The notes below the pieces were generated by a model. It was not told the DNA's origin. It was given only the letters and a program-made list of their open reading frames with translations, and ran no database searches. The position numbers were made by a program, and so were the translations under genes. Shown here piece by piece: positions 22,149 through 30,308 of a stretch of 30,357 nt of DNA; positions within the stretch are counted from its first letter, which is position 1; every line of letters starts with the position of its first letter. The stretch spans positions 1 to 30,357 of the forward strand of contig NZ_JAUMZV010000027.1 of assembly GCF_030527935.1 (NCBI RefSeq), given 5' to 3'. This stretch comes from Kingella sp. (in: b-proteobacteria). GTDB taxonomy: Bacteria; Pseudomonadota; Gammaproteobacteria; Burkholderiales; Neisseriaceae.

Positions 22149-23216
22149 ATGGCTAAAATGAAAGCAGCAGTAGTGAACCCCAGCGCAAAACATGGCGTGG
22201 AAGTTAAAGAAAAAGAAATCCGCCCCTTGCGTTACAACGAAGCGTTGGTTGAAGTGGAATATTGTGGCGTGTGCCACACCGATTTGCACGTTGCCGCTGG
22301 CGATTATGGCGACAAAACAGGCGTGGTGTTGGGACACGAAGGCATCGGCGTGGTGAAAGAAGTGGCCGATGGCGTGAAAGCCTTGAAAGTGGGCGACCGC
22401 GTGAGCATTGCATGGCTGTTCCAAAGCTGCGGCTCTTGCGAATACTGCAACACAGGCAGGGAAACCTTGTGCCGCAGCGTGTTGAACGCAGGCTACACCG
22501 CCGATGGCGGCATGGCAACGCATTGCATTGTGGATGCCGATTATGCGGTGAAAGTGCCCGATGGTTTAGACCCTGCCCAAGCATCCAGCATCACTTGCGC
22601 GGGCGTAACCACTTATAAAGGCATTAAAGTGGCAGGCGTTCGCCCAGGTCAATGGATTGCCGTTTACGGCGCGGGCGGTTTGGGCAACTTGGGCGTGCAA
22701 TACGCGAAAAAAGTATTTGGCGCGCACGTGATTGCCGTGGATGTGAACGATGAAAAACTGGCGTTTGCCAAAGAAAGCGGCGCGGATTTGGTGGTGAACC
22801 CCAACAAAGAAGACGCGGCGGAATTTATCCAAAAACATACTGGCGGCGCGCATGCAGCGGTGGTAACCGCAGTATCCAAAGCAGCGTTTAACTCCGCTGT
22901 GAACTGCGTTCGCGCAGGCGGTCGCGTGGTGGCGATTGGCTTGCCACCTGAAAGCATGGATTTGTCTATCCCACGCTTGGTGCTGGACGGCATTGAAGTG
23001 GTGGGCTCGCTGGTGGGCACACGCAAAGACTTGGAAGAAGCGTTCCAATTTGGCGCGGAAGGCTTGGTTGTGCCCAAAGTGCAACTGCGCACGCTGGATG
23101 AAGCCCCTGCCATTTTTGACGAAATGCACCAAGGCAAAATTACAGGCCGCATGGTGATTGACATGAAACAAGGTGGTTCAGGCTGCTGTGGCGTTTGCGG
23201 TGGTGGCGGACACTAA
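22149..23216 (+). CDS. adhP: Zinc-dependent alcohol dehydrogenase (AdhP type)
   Basis: A 355-residue medium-chain dehydrogenase oxidising ethanol or reducing acetaldehyde with NAD(H). Catalytic zinc ligands are visible in CGVCHTDLH and GHEGIG, and the structural zinc site in CGSCEYCNTGRETLC (four Cys). The NAD-binding motif is GAGGLGNLG, followed by IAVDVNDEKL. The family normally ends near GRMVIDM; here an extra tail GSGCCGVCGGGGH follows, rich in Cys and Gly. Part of that tail is encoded by a DUS-like sequence (TTCAGGCTGC). CGGAGA precedes the ATG. The gene has its own promoter candidate and stands alone between divergent DUF971 and coaD. Confidence 0.93.
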   Translation: MAKMKAAVVNPSAKHGVEVKEKEIRPLRYNEALVEVEYCGVCHTDLHVAAGDYGDKTGVVLGHEGIGVVKEVADGVKALKVGDRVSIAWLFQSCGSCEYCNTGRETLCRSVLNAGYTADGGMATHCIVDADYAVKVPDGLDPAQASSITCAGVTTYKGIKVAGVRPGQWIAVYGAGGLGNLGVQYAKKVFGAHVIAVDVNDEKLAFAKESGADLVVNPNKEDAAEFIQKHTGGAHAAVVTAVSKAAFNSAVNCVRAGGRVVAIGLPPESMDLSIPRLVLDGIEVVGSLVGTRKDLEEAFQFGAEGLVVPKVQLRTLDEAPAIFDEMHQGKITGRMVIDMKQGGSGCCGVCGGGGH

Positions 23217-23232
23217 TCTTGTGAATTAGATT

Positions 23233-23311
23233 AGGCAGCCTGAAAATAGTAGGCAGCCTGAAAAGGCAATAGGCAGCCTGAAAATGGTGTTTACCGTTTT
23301 TCAGGCTGCCT
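23233..23311. repeat. Four DUS copies between adhP and coaD
   Basis: Three direct DUS copies at 23233-23244, 23251-23262 and 23271-23282, spaced 18 and 20 bases apart, are followed by one inverted copy at 23300-23311. The last two can form a hairpin of about 15 bp ending in TTTAT, a likely terminator for adhP. Confidence 0.85.
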
Positions 23312-23350
23312 TTATCATGCGCGGCTGGCATGAAATAGGATTTCCCATCA

Positions 23351-23857
23351 ATGAACACCATCCCCCGCCGCGCCGTGTATGCAGGCAGCTTTGACCCGCC
23401 CACCAATGGGCATTTATGGATGATAGCCGAAGCCCAACAGCTTTTTGACGAACTCATCGTTGCTATCGGCATCAATCCCGACAAAAAAAGCAGCTACACC
23501 GTTGCCGAGCGCATCGCCTTTTTGCAAGACATGGCAAAGCCCTATCCCAACGTGCGCGTGGCATCGTATGAATATCAATTTTTGGTGAACTACGCCCACG
23601 ACGTTGGCGCAGCGTTTATCGTGCGCGGCATTCGCTCCGCAGGCGATTATGAATACGAACGCGCCATGCGCCACATCAACGCCGATTTGCAACCAGCCAT
23701 CAAAACCGTGTTTCTGATGCCGCCGCGCGAAATCGCCGAAATTTCGTCCACCATGGTCAAAGGGCTAGTTGGACCAAAAGGCTGGCGCGAGATTGTGCAG
23801 CGATACGTTCCGCCCAGCGTGTATCGCAAAATCCTTGCCGACAATGCCGATAAATGA
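23351..23857 (+). CDS. coaD: Phosphopantetheine adenylyltransferase
   Basis: A 168-residue enzyme for the penultimate step of coenzyme A synthesis, joining 4'-phosphopantetheine to the AMP part of ATP. Signatures: AVYAGSFDPPTNGHLWMI with the TNGH nucleotidyltransferase motif (18-21), the IVRGIRSAGDYEYE stretch and ISSTMVKGL near the C-terminus. Length fits the family. A TAGGA element lies about a dozen bases upstream of the ATG. It probably has its own promoter, as the DUS terminator precedes it. A DUS at 23885-23896 follows the gene. Confidence 0.96.
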   Translation: MNTIPRRAVYAGSFDPPTNGHLWMIAEAQQLFDELIVAIGINPDKKSSYTVAERIAFLQDMAKPYPNVRVASYEYQFLVNYAHDVGAAFIVRGIRSAGDYEYERAMRHINADLQPAIKTVFLMPPREIAEISSTMVKGLVGPKGWREIVQRYVPPSVYRKILADNADK

Positions 23858-23982
23858 TTTTCAAGCTGCCTTTTATGCACCCAAAGGCAGCCTGAAACGT
23901 TTAAAAACAAAGCTATGCTATAATTGCGCATTTGTACACCCGCCCCTTTCAGGCAGCCTGAAAGAGCATTCAAGGAAACGCC

Positions 23983-24366
23983 ATGACTTTCGCCTATTTC
24001 AGCATTCTCCTATTCGCTTTCTTTAATCTATTCTGCGCCGCCGCTGCCAAAAAAGCCGCCAATATGCATGCCGCTGAAAACCACAACCCGCGCGAAATTC
24101 TAGCCCAAGCCACAGGCAAAGCCGCACGACTCAACGCCGCACAACAAAACGGCTACGAAATGCTGCCGCTTTACGCCGCCGCCATCATCATCGCCCACGC
24201 CACAGGCGAAGCCGCGCAAGGCACGATTAACTTCTGGGCAACCCTGTTTCTGCTCTCCCGCGTTGCCTATATTTGGGCATACGCGCAAGACAAAGCCACC
24301 GCGCGTTCCGCCATTTGGGGCGCAGGCTTTGTTTGCGTGATTGCGCTGTTTATCGCTGCGTTCTAA
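23983..24366 (+). CDS. MAPEG family small membrane protein
   Basis: A 127-residue protein with about four hydrophobic helices (roughly 2-22, 61-75, 80-97, 105-126). The first loop carries NHNPREI and the second helix region AAQQNGYEMLPLYAAA, resembling the conserved Glu/Asn/Pro pattern of MAPEG proteins (membrane-associated proteins in eicosanoid and glutathione metabolism). Bacterial members are often of unknown function. AAGGAA precedes the ATG. It lies between coaD and gyrB, all rightward; gyrB follows after 60 bases. A glutathione-related role is only inferred. Confidence 0.8.
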   Translation: MTFAYFSILLFAFFNLFCAAAAKKAANMHAAENHNPREILAQATGKAARLNAAQQNGYEMLPLYAAAIIIAHATGEAAQGTINFWATLFLLSRVAYIWAYAQDKATARSAIWGAGFVCVIALFIAAF

Positions 24367-24426
24367 TAGGCAACCTGAAAACACATCAAACCCCATCTCA
24401 TTCACATTCAAAAAAAGACCAAAACC

Positions 24427-26829
24427 ATGACCCAACCCACCAACGACTACGGCGCAGCCAGTATCCAAGTATTAGAAGGGCTAGAAGCCGTCCGCAAACG
24501 ACCTGGAATGTACATCGGCGACACCCAAGACGGCTCAGGCCTGCACCACATGGTGTTTGAAGTGCTAGACAACGCCATTGACGAAGCCCTAGCAGGCTAT
24601 TGCGACCGCATCACCGTGTCCATCAACGCCGACGAATCCATCACCATCGAAGACAACGGGCGCGGCATTCCCACAGGCATACACCCCAAAGAAGGCCGCT
24701 CCGCCGCCGAAGTGATTATGACCATTCTGCACGCAGGCGGAAAATTTGATAACAACAGCTACAAAGTGTCAGGCGGCTTGCACGGCGTGGGTGTGAGCGT
24801 GGTAAACGCGCTGTCCGATTGGCTCAAACTCACCATCTGGCGCGAAGGCAAAGAGCATTTTGTAGAATTTCAGCGCGGCGACACCGTAGAACCGCTTAAA
24901 GTTGTCGGCACAGCGCAGCCTGAAAACCGCCACGGCACGCGCGTGCAATTTCTCGCCAGCGAAGACACCTTCGGCACGGTGGAATACAAATTTGAAACGC
25001 TCGCCAAGCGCATTCGCGAACTCTCGTTTCTCAACAACGGCGTGCGCATTGAACTGTTTGACAAACGCGATGGCAAACACGAAGACTTCGCCGAATCAGG
25101 CGGTGTGCAAGGCTTTGTGCAATACACCACAGGCAGCAAAAAACCCTTGCACAACAAAATTTTTTACGCCATCGGCGAAAAAGACGGCATGACCGTGGAA
25201 TGCGCAATGCAATGGAACGAAAGCTACCAAGAATCTGTGCAATGCTTCACCAACAACATTCCGCAACGCGACGGCGGCACCCACTTAACCGCCCTGCGCC
25301 AAGCCATGACGCGCACCATCAACCAATACATCGCCGATAACGACATCGCCAAAAAAGCCAAAGTGGACACATCAGGCGACGATATGCGCGAAGGCTTAAC
25401 CTGCGTGTTATCCGTCAAGCTGCCCGACCCCAAATTCAGCTCGCAAACCAAAGACAAACTGGTTTCCAGCGAAATTTCGCCCGTAGTCAACGAAGTATTG
25501 GGCGAAGCCTTGAAAAACTTTTTGGAAGAAAACCCCAACGATGCCAAGATTATCTGCGGCAAGATTGTAGAAGCCGCCCGCGCCCGCGAAGCCGCCCGCA
25601 AAGCCCGCGAACTCACGCGCCGCAAAGGCGTGATGGACGGCTTGGGTTTACCTGGAAAACTCGCCGATTGCCAAGAAAAAGACCCCGCGCTGTCTGAATT
25701 GTATTTAGTGGAGGGCGATTCGGCAGGCGGTTCCGCCAAGCAAGGGCGCGACCGCAAATTCCAAGCCATTTTGCCGCTCAAAGGCAAGATTTTGAACGTG
25801 GAACGCGCCCGCTTTGAGCGTATGCTTGCCAGCCAAGAAGTCGCAACGCTGATTACTGCGCTGGGCACCAGCATCGGCAAAGAAGAATTTAACCTAGAAA
25901 AATTGCGCTACCACCGCATCATCATCATGACCGATGCCGACGTGGACGGCGCGCATATCCGCACCCTGCTGCTCACCTTCTTCTATCGCCAAATGCGCGA
26001 ATTGATAGAACGCGGCTATGTGTACATCGCCCAACCGCCGCTTTACAAAGCCAAACACGGCAAACAAGAGCGTTATTTAAAAGACGAAATGGAAAAAGAC
26101 GAATTTCTACTCGGCTTGGCGGTGGACAACGCCAAAATTGTGGCGGGCAGCCGCGTGATTGAAGGCGCAGAACTCACCAAGCTCGCCAAGCAATTCTTGC
26201 GCGCCCGCAACACCATCGCCGAAGAAAGCCGCGTGATTGATGCCGCCGTGCTGCGCGCCTTGATAGACATTGACGCGATTGATTTATCCAGCGAGCAAGC
26301 CACGCAACACGCCATCGCCGCCCTTTCAGGCAGCCTGAAAAACCCCGAAATCACGCTGGAACACATCACAGGGCAAGAGAGCGGGCATTTCATCAAAATC
26401 ACCCGCCAGCTTCATGGCAACGTGATGGTGTCGTATTTAGACCAGAAATTTGTGGACAGCAAAGCCTACCAAGTGCTGCTGAAAACCGCCGAGCAACAAC
26501 GCGGACTAATCGGCAAAGACGGCGCAGAGCTGCACAAAGGCGATGCCGAAGCGCAACACGTTGAGAGCTTTGAAGCCGCGCTAGACAGCCTGCTTGCCGT
26601 CGCGCAAAAAGGCATGACCATGCAACGCTACAAAGGCTTGGGCGAGATGAACCCCGAGCAGCTTTGGGAAACCACCATGAACCCCGAAGTGCGCCGCTTG
26701 CTGAAAGTGCGCATTGAAGACGCGATTGCCGCCGATGAAACGTTTGTTACCCTGATGGGCGATGAAGTTGAACCGCGCCGCGCATTTATTGAAGCCAATG
26801 CGCTTGTGGTGCAGAATATTGATGCGTAG
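24427..26829 (+). CDS. gyrB: DNA gyrase subunit B
   Basis: An 800-residue subunit of DNA gyrase, which introduces negative supercoils using ATP. Motifs in order: YGAASIQVLEGLEAVRKRPG, the GHKL ATPase site (EVLDNAIDEALAG, EDNGRGIPTGIHP, GGLHGVGVSVVNALS), the TOPRIM region LVEGDSAGGSAKQGRDR and IMTDADVDGAHI, and the C-terminal QRYKGLGEMNPEQLWETTM. An in-frame DUS (26328-26339) encodes ALSGSLKNPE within the region about residues 634-640, an insert common in beta/gammaproteobacterial GyrB. A DUS variant at about 24917 encodes AQPENRHG. Length is normal. Not part of a dnaA-dnaN-gyrB cluster here. Confidence 0.98.
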   Translation: MTQPTNDYGAASIQVLEGLEAVRKRPGMYIGDTQDGSGLHHMVFEVLDNAIDEALAGYCDRITVSINADESITIEDNGRGIPTGIHPKEGRSAAEVIMTILHAGGKFDNNSYKVSGGLHGVGVSVVNALSDWLKLTIWREGKEHFVEFQRGDTVEPLKVVGTAQPENRHGTRVQFLASEDTFGTVEYKFETLAKRIRELSFLNNGVRIELFDKRDGKHEDFAESGGVQGFVQYTTGSKKPLHNKIFYAIGEKDGMTVECAMQWNESYQESVQCFTNNIPQRDGGTHLTALRQAMTRTINQYIADNDIAKKAKVDTSGDDMREGLTCVLSVKLPDPKFSSQTKDKLVSSEISPVVNEVLGEALKNFLEENPNDAKIICGKIVEAARAREAARKARELTRRKGVMDGLGLPGKLADCQEKDPALSELYLVEGDSAGGSAKQGRDRKFQAILPLKGKILNVERARFERMLASQEVATLITALGTSIGKEEFNLEKLRYHRIIIMTDADVDGAHIRTLLLTFFYRQMRELIERGYVYIAQPPLYKAKHGKQERYLKDEMEKDEFLLGLAVDNAKIVAGSRVIEGAELTKLAKQFLRARNTIAEESRVIDAAVLRALIDIDAIDLSSEQATQHAIAALSGSLKNPEITLEHITGQESGHFIKITRQLHGNVMVSYLDQKFVDSKAYQVLLKTAEQQRGLIGKDGAELHKGDAEAQHVESFEAALDSLLAVAQKGMTMQRYKGLGEMNPEQLWETTMNPEVRRLLKVRIEDAIAADETFVTLMGDEVEPRRAFIEANALVVQNIDA

Positions 26830-26846
26830 GCGATTGTTGTAATAAT

Positions 26847-26886
26847 AGGCAGCCTGAAAATGTGAGAAGCGAGTTTCAGGCTGCCT
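26847..26886 (+). terminator. Inverted DUS hairpin after gyrB
   Basis: DUS copies at 26847-26858 and 26875-26886 are inverted around a 16-base loop, 18 bases past the gyrB stop. Probably terminates gyrB. Confidence 0.7.
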
Positions 26887-26911
26887 TAAACAATCCAAAA
26901 AAGGAATGAAT

Positions 26912-27259
26912 ATGACAGACGAGCCAGATAAAACAACCGCCGAAGCCGATGAAACCACCCCCCGAGCCATAATATCAGCCTTTGCCATCGCTGATTAAAT
27001 GGGGCATCCCCGCTGGCATTTGGTGGTTTCTTGTGGCTATTGTGCCGCCCATTATGCTTAATGGAACGCTGTTTGGACGGGGAACCAACTGTTTATGTTT
27101 ACGGGCGCGATGATTTTATGGCACATCATCGCGGTGCTGATGATGCTTGTGCATAAAACGAAAGCATCCACCAAGGTTGGGTTGTTTGTATTGGCGGTGG
27201 TACTGGATTTGGCTTGGGTGGTGATGTGGATGATATTGTATATGTTTTACATGATTTAA
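26912..27259 (+). pseudogene. Small membrane-protein gene broken by frameshifts
   Basis: The ATG at 26912 has AAGGA upstream and starts a sensible hydrophilic N-terminus (MTDEPDKTTAEADETTP). That frame stops at 26996-26998. The adjacent frame carries a convincing continuation, LIKWGIPAGIWWFLVAIVPP (from about 26988), up to about 27080. The original frame then resumes with NQLFMFTGAMILWHIIAVLM and further hydrophobic sequence to a stop at 27257-27259. The total of 348 bp suggests a roughly 115-residue protein with three helices, interrupted near a run of six C (26960-26966 region) and near GGGG at about 27079-27082. An in-frame TAA at 26972-26974 also interrupts the middle frame. Sequencing error is an alternative. 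Function unknown. Confidence 0.7.
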
Positions 27260-27264
27260 AATTA

Positions 27265-27303
27265 AGGCAGCCTGAAAACGTATTTTTCGTTTTCAGGCTG
27301 CCT
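27265..27303. terminator. Inverted DUS hairpin after the broken membrane-protein gene
   Basis: AGGCAGCCTGAAAACG and CGTTTTCAGGCTGCCTTT pair around a loop of about 8-9 bases (DUS at 27265-27276 and 27292-27303), just past the stop of the broken gene. Confidence 0.75.
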
Positions 27304-27602
27304 TTGCGTTTGCAATCATTTGTAACTGTGTGTAATCAAAATCGCCATCATTGCCACCCAATCCCAAATTTCTCGCCCGCAAAAACAAAATCCACTTTGT
27401 TTGATTTATCTCAATTTGCGCAACTTTATCCTATAAAATACCAAAAACAGGCAGCCTGAAAACAAAAATCAGAAAAATCATCTGGTTTGAGCAATTTTCA
27501 GGCTGCCTAATCTTTTAATCAAAAACAATCTGCGTTAATTACAGGCAATTACAAAAAATTCCACCAAATTCGCCCCCGCGCAGCAAAATTCAAATTGATG
27601 TG
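27304..27602. other. Non-coding AT-rich gap upstream of ppsA
   Basis: About 300 bases containing a facing DUS pair at 27449-27460 and 27497-27508 and AT-rich text. I see no gene; small reading frames here run through DUS copies. Confidence 0.5.
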
Positions 27603-27611
27603 TGCTATTAT
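27603..27611 (+). promoter_or_regulatory. Candidate extended -10 promoter of ppsA
   Basis: TGCTATTAT matches an extended -10 element (TGn followed by TATTAT at 27606-27611). No good -35 hexamer lies 17 bases upstream. Transcription would start near 27618, about 10 bases before the large hairpin. Confidence 0.4.
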
Positions 27612-27627
27612 GTTTACGCGAATTAAC

Positions 27628-27673
27628 GAACCTGTATTCGCTATCTGCATAGGCAGATAGCGAATACAGGTTC
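27628..27673 (+). repeat. Perfect 21-bp hairpin in the ppsA leader
   Basis: Bases 27628-27648 and 27653-27673 are exact complements, giving a 21-bp perfect stem with an ATAG loop. It lies 57 bases before the ppsA start codon at 27730. There is no immediate T run after it; a T-rich tract begins about 17 bases later. It could be a 5' mRNA stability hairpin, a protein-binding site or a small palindromic repeat. Confidence 0.9.
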
Positions 27674-27729
27674 TAATGTTCGCTTCAATTTTTTTCTCTC
27701 TCAACCCAGTCTCGGAAAGGACTCTGAAA

Positions 27730-30129
27730 ATGGCTGAAAACTACGTTATCTGGCTTGAAAACCTGCGCATGAGCGATGTGGAGCGCGTGGGCGGCAAAAA
27801 CGCATCGTTGGGCGAAATGATTTCGCAACTTGCTGAAAAAGGCGTGCGTGTGCCAGGCGGTTTTGCTACCACCGCCGAAGCCTACCGCGCCTTTTTAGCG
27901 CATGATGGGCTGCATGAGCGCATTTCCGCTGCGCTTGCTTCTTTGAATGTGGATGATGTAACCGAGTTGGCTCGCGTGGGTGCGCAAATTCGGCAGTGGG
28001 TTTTGGATACGCCTTTCCCCGAGCAGCTCAATGCCGAAGTGGAAGCGGCATGGGCAAAAATGGTTGCCGATGCGGGTAGCGACCAAATTTCCGTTGCCGT
28101 ACGCTCATCCGCCACCGCCGAAGACTTGCCCGATGCGTCTTTTGCGGGGCAACAAGAAACTTTCCTAAACATCAATGGCTTAGATAACGTAAAAGAAGCG
28201 ATGCACCATGTGTTTGCATCGCTTTACAACGACCGCGCCATCTCTTATCGCGTGCATAAAGGCTTTGACCATGATGCGGTTGCGCTTTCGGCTGGCGTGC
28301 AACGCATGGTGCGTTCCGACACAGGCGCATCAGGCGTGATGTTCTCTATTGACACCGAAAGCGGCTTTGAAGATGTAGTGTTTATTACATCGTCTTACGG
28401 CTTGGGTGAAACCGTGGTGCAAGGCGCGGTGAACCCCGATGAATTTTATGTACACAAACCCACGCTGAAACAAGGCAAACCCGCTATTTTGCGCAAAACC
28501 TTGGGTTCAAAACTCATCAAAATGGTGTTCACCGACAGCGTGCAAGCGGGCAAATCGGTGCAAACAGTGGATGTGCCCGAAGCCGACCGCAAACGCTTCT
28601 CGCTCAGCCCCGAAGAAATCGCCGAGTTGGCGCAATATGCGCTCACCATTGAAGAACACTACGGCAGAGCGATGGATATTGAATGGGGGCGCGATGGCGT
28701 GGATGGCAAGCTCTATATCTTGCAAGCCCGCCCCGAAACCGTGAAATCGCAAGAAAAAGCGGCGGGCAATGTGTTGCGCCGTTACTCCATCAAAGGCGAG
28801 CGCAATGTGTTGGTGGAAGGCCGCGCGATTGGGCAAAAAGTGGGCAAAGGCGTGGTGCGCGTGGTGAAAAGCGTGAGCGAGATGGACAGGGTGCAAGCGG
28901 GCGATATTTTGGTTACCGACATGACCGACCCCGATTGGGAACCTGTGATGAAACGCGCCGCCGCCATTGTTACTAACCGTGGCGGGCGCACTTGCCACGC
29001 GGCGATTATCGCGCGTGAGCTGGGCATTCCTGCGGTGGTGGGTTGCGGCGATGCCACCAGTCGTTTAACCGATGGCGCAGATGTAACCGTATCCTGCGCC
29101 GAAGGCGATACGGGCTATATCTATTCAGGCTTGCTGGAAGTGGAAGTGGACGAAGTTTCGCTTGACCATATGCCCGAATCGCCCGCCAAAATTATGATGA
29201 ACGTGGGCAACCCCGAAATGGCGTTCTCATTTGCCAACTTGCCCAGCGAAGGCATCGGCTTGGCGCGGATGGAGTTTGTGATTAACCGCCAAATCGGCAT
29301 CCACCCACACGCACTGTTGCAATTTGATAAACAAACGCCTGAATTGCAAGCCGAAATCACCGACCGCATCGCAGGCTACGCATCGCCCGTTGATTTTTAT
29401 GTGGACAAACTCGCCGAAGGCATCGCCACGCTGGCGGCATCGGCTTATCCGAAAAAAGTCATCGTGCGGATGTCTGACTTCAAATCTAACGAATACGCAG
29501 GCTTGCTCGGCGGCGCGCAATATGAGCCACACGAAGAAAACCCCATGCTGGGCTTCCGTGGTGCGGCGCGTTATGTGTCGGACGACTTCAAACCTTGCTT
29601 TGCGCTGGAATGCCGCGCGGTGAAATATGTGCGCGATGTGATGGGGCTGACCAATGTGGAAGTGATGATTCCCTTTGTGCGCACGCTTGCCGAAGCGGAA
29701 GCGGTGTTGGAAGTGCTCAAAGAAAACGGCTTGGAACGCGGCAAAAACGGCTTGCGCTTGATTATGATGTGCGAAGTGCCCAGCAACGCGCTGCTTGCCG
29801 AGCAATTCCTTGAATACTTTGACGGCTTCTCCATTGGCTCAAACGACATGACCCAGCTTACCTTGGGCGTGGACCGCGACAGCGGCGGGCCGATTGCCAG
29901 CACGTTTGACGAGCGCAACGCGGCGGTGAAAGTGATGCTGCACCTTGCTATTTCCACTTGCTTGCGCTTGAACAAATACATCGGCATCTGCGGACAAGGA
30001 CCGTCTGACCATCCGGATTTTGCCAAATGGCTGGTGGATGAAGGCATTGAAACCTTGTCGCTGAACCCCGATACCGTGGTGGAAACATGGTTGTATCTGG
30101 CGCGAGAATGCCAACCGAAGAAGCGATAA
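27730..30129 (+). CDS. ppsA: Phosphoenolpyruvate synthase
   Basis: A 799-residue enzyme making phosphoenolpyruvate from pyruvate and ATP (releasing AMP and phosphate) for gluconeogenesis. The N-terminal ATP-grasp domain carries RVGGKNASLGEMI, VRSSATAEDLPDASFAGQQE and ILQARPET. The phosphohistidine domain has GGRTCHAAIIARELGIPAVV, with catalytic H423. The C-terminal TIM-barrel domain shows ENPMLGFRGAARY, IGSNDMTQLTLGVDRD and GICGQGPSDHPDFAKWL. The ATG at 27730 has AAAGGA upstream and agrees with the family start; the ATG at 27676 would add 18 unrelated residues. A strong terminator follows. The long leader contains a perfect 21-bp hairpin, so post-transcriptional control is possible. Confidence 0.97.
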   Translation: MAENYVIWLENLRMSDVERVGGKNASLGEMISQLAEKGVRVPGGFATTAEAYRAFLAHDGLHERISAALASLNVDDVTELARVGAQIRQWVLDTPFPEQLNAEVEAAWAKMVADAGSDQISVAVRSSATAEDLPDASFAGQQETFLNINGLDNVKEAMHHVFASLYNDRAISYRVHKGFDHDAVALSAGVQRMVRSDTGASGVMFSIDTESGFEDVVFITSSYGLGETVVQGAVNPDEFYVHKPTLKQGKPAILRKTLGSKLIKMVFTDSVQAGKSVQTVDVPEADRKRFSLSPEEIAELAQYALTIEEHYGRAMDIEWGRDGVDGKLYILQARPETVKSQEKAAGNVLRRYSIKGERNVLVEGRAIGQKVGKGVVRVVKSVSEMDRVQAGDILVTDMTDPDWEPVMKRAAAIVTNRGGRTCHAAIIARELGIPAVVGCGDATSRLTDGADVTVSCAEGDTGYIYSGLLEVEVDEVSLDHMPESPAKIMMNVGNPEMAFSFANLPSEGIGLARMEFVINRQIGIHPHALLQFDKQTPELQAEITDRIAGYASPVDFYVDKLAEGIATLAASAYPKKVIVRMSDFKSNEYAGLLGGAQYEPHEENPMLGFRGAARYVSDDFKPCFALECRAVKYVRDVMGLTNVEVMIPFVRTLAEAEAVLEVLKENGLERGKNGLRLIMMCEVPSNALLAEQFLEYFDGFSIGSNDMTQLTLGVDRDSGGPIASTFDERNAAVKVMLHLAISTCLRLNKYIGICGQGPSDHPDFAKWLVDEGIETLSLNPDTVVETWLYLARECQPKKR

Positions 30130-30153
30130 CAAGGCTTGTGTAAAGCTGTAAAC

Positions 30154-30182
30154 AAGAGCGGAGTTGTGTCTCCGCTCTTTTT
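30154..30182 (+). terminator. Rho-independent terminator of ppsA
   Basis: AAGAGCGGAG at 30154-30163 pairs with CTCCGCTCTT at 30170-30179 around a TTGTGT loop, followed by T. A classic terminator 24 bases past the stop. Confidence 0.92.
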
Positions 30183-30308
30183 GTTTGGGGCGACGAATGG
30201 AGCGCGATAAGGCAGCCTGAAAATGGCTGAAACGGCTTTTTGCCAAGCATAATCATCCACACACATCAAACGCGCTGCGATTGCAGTAGCCATCAAACAC
30301 AAAGGCTG

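Noticed and set aside
23233..23311. CRISPR-like array of short repeats
   Set aside because: The repeats are 12-mer uptake sequences with spacers of 6-8 bases and one inverted copy; no cas genes and no typical repeat/spacer lengths.
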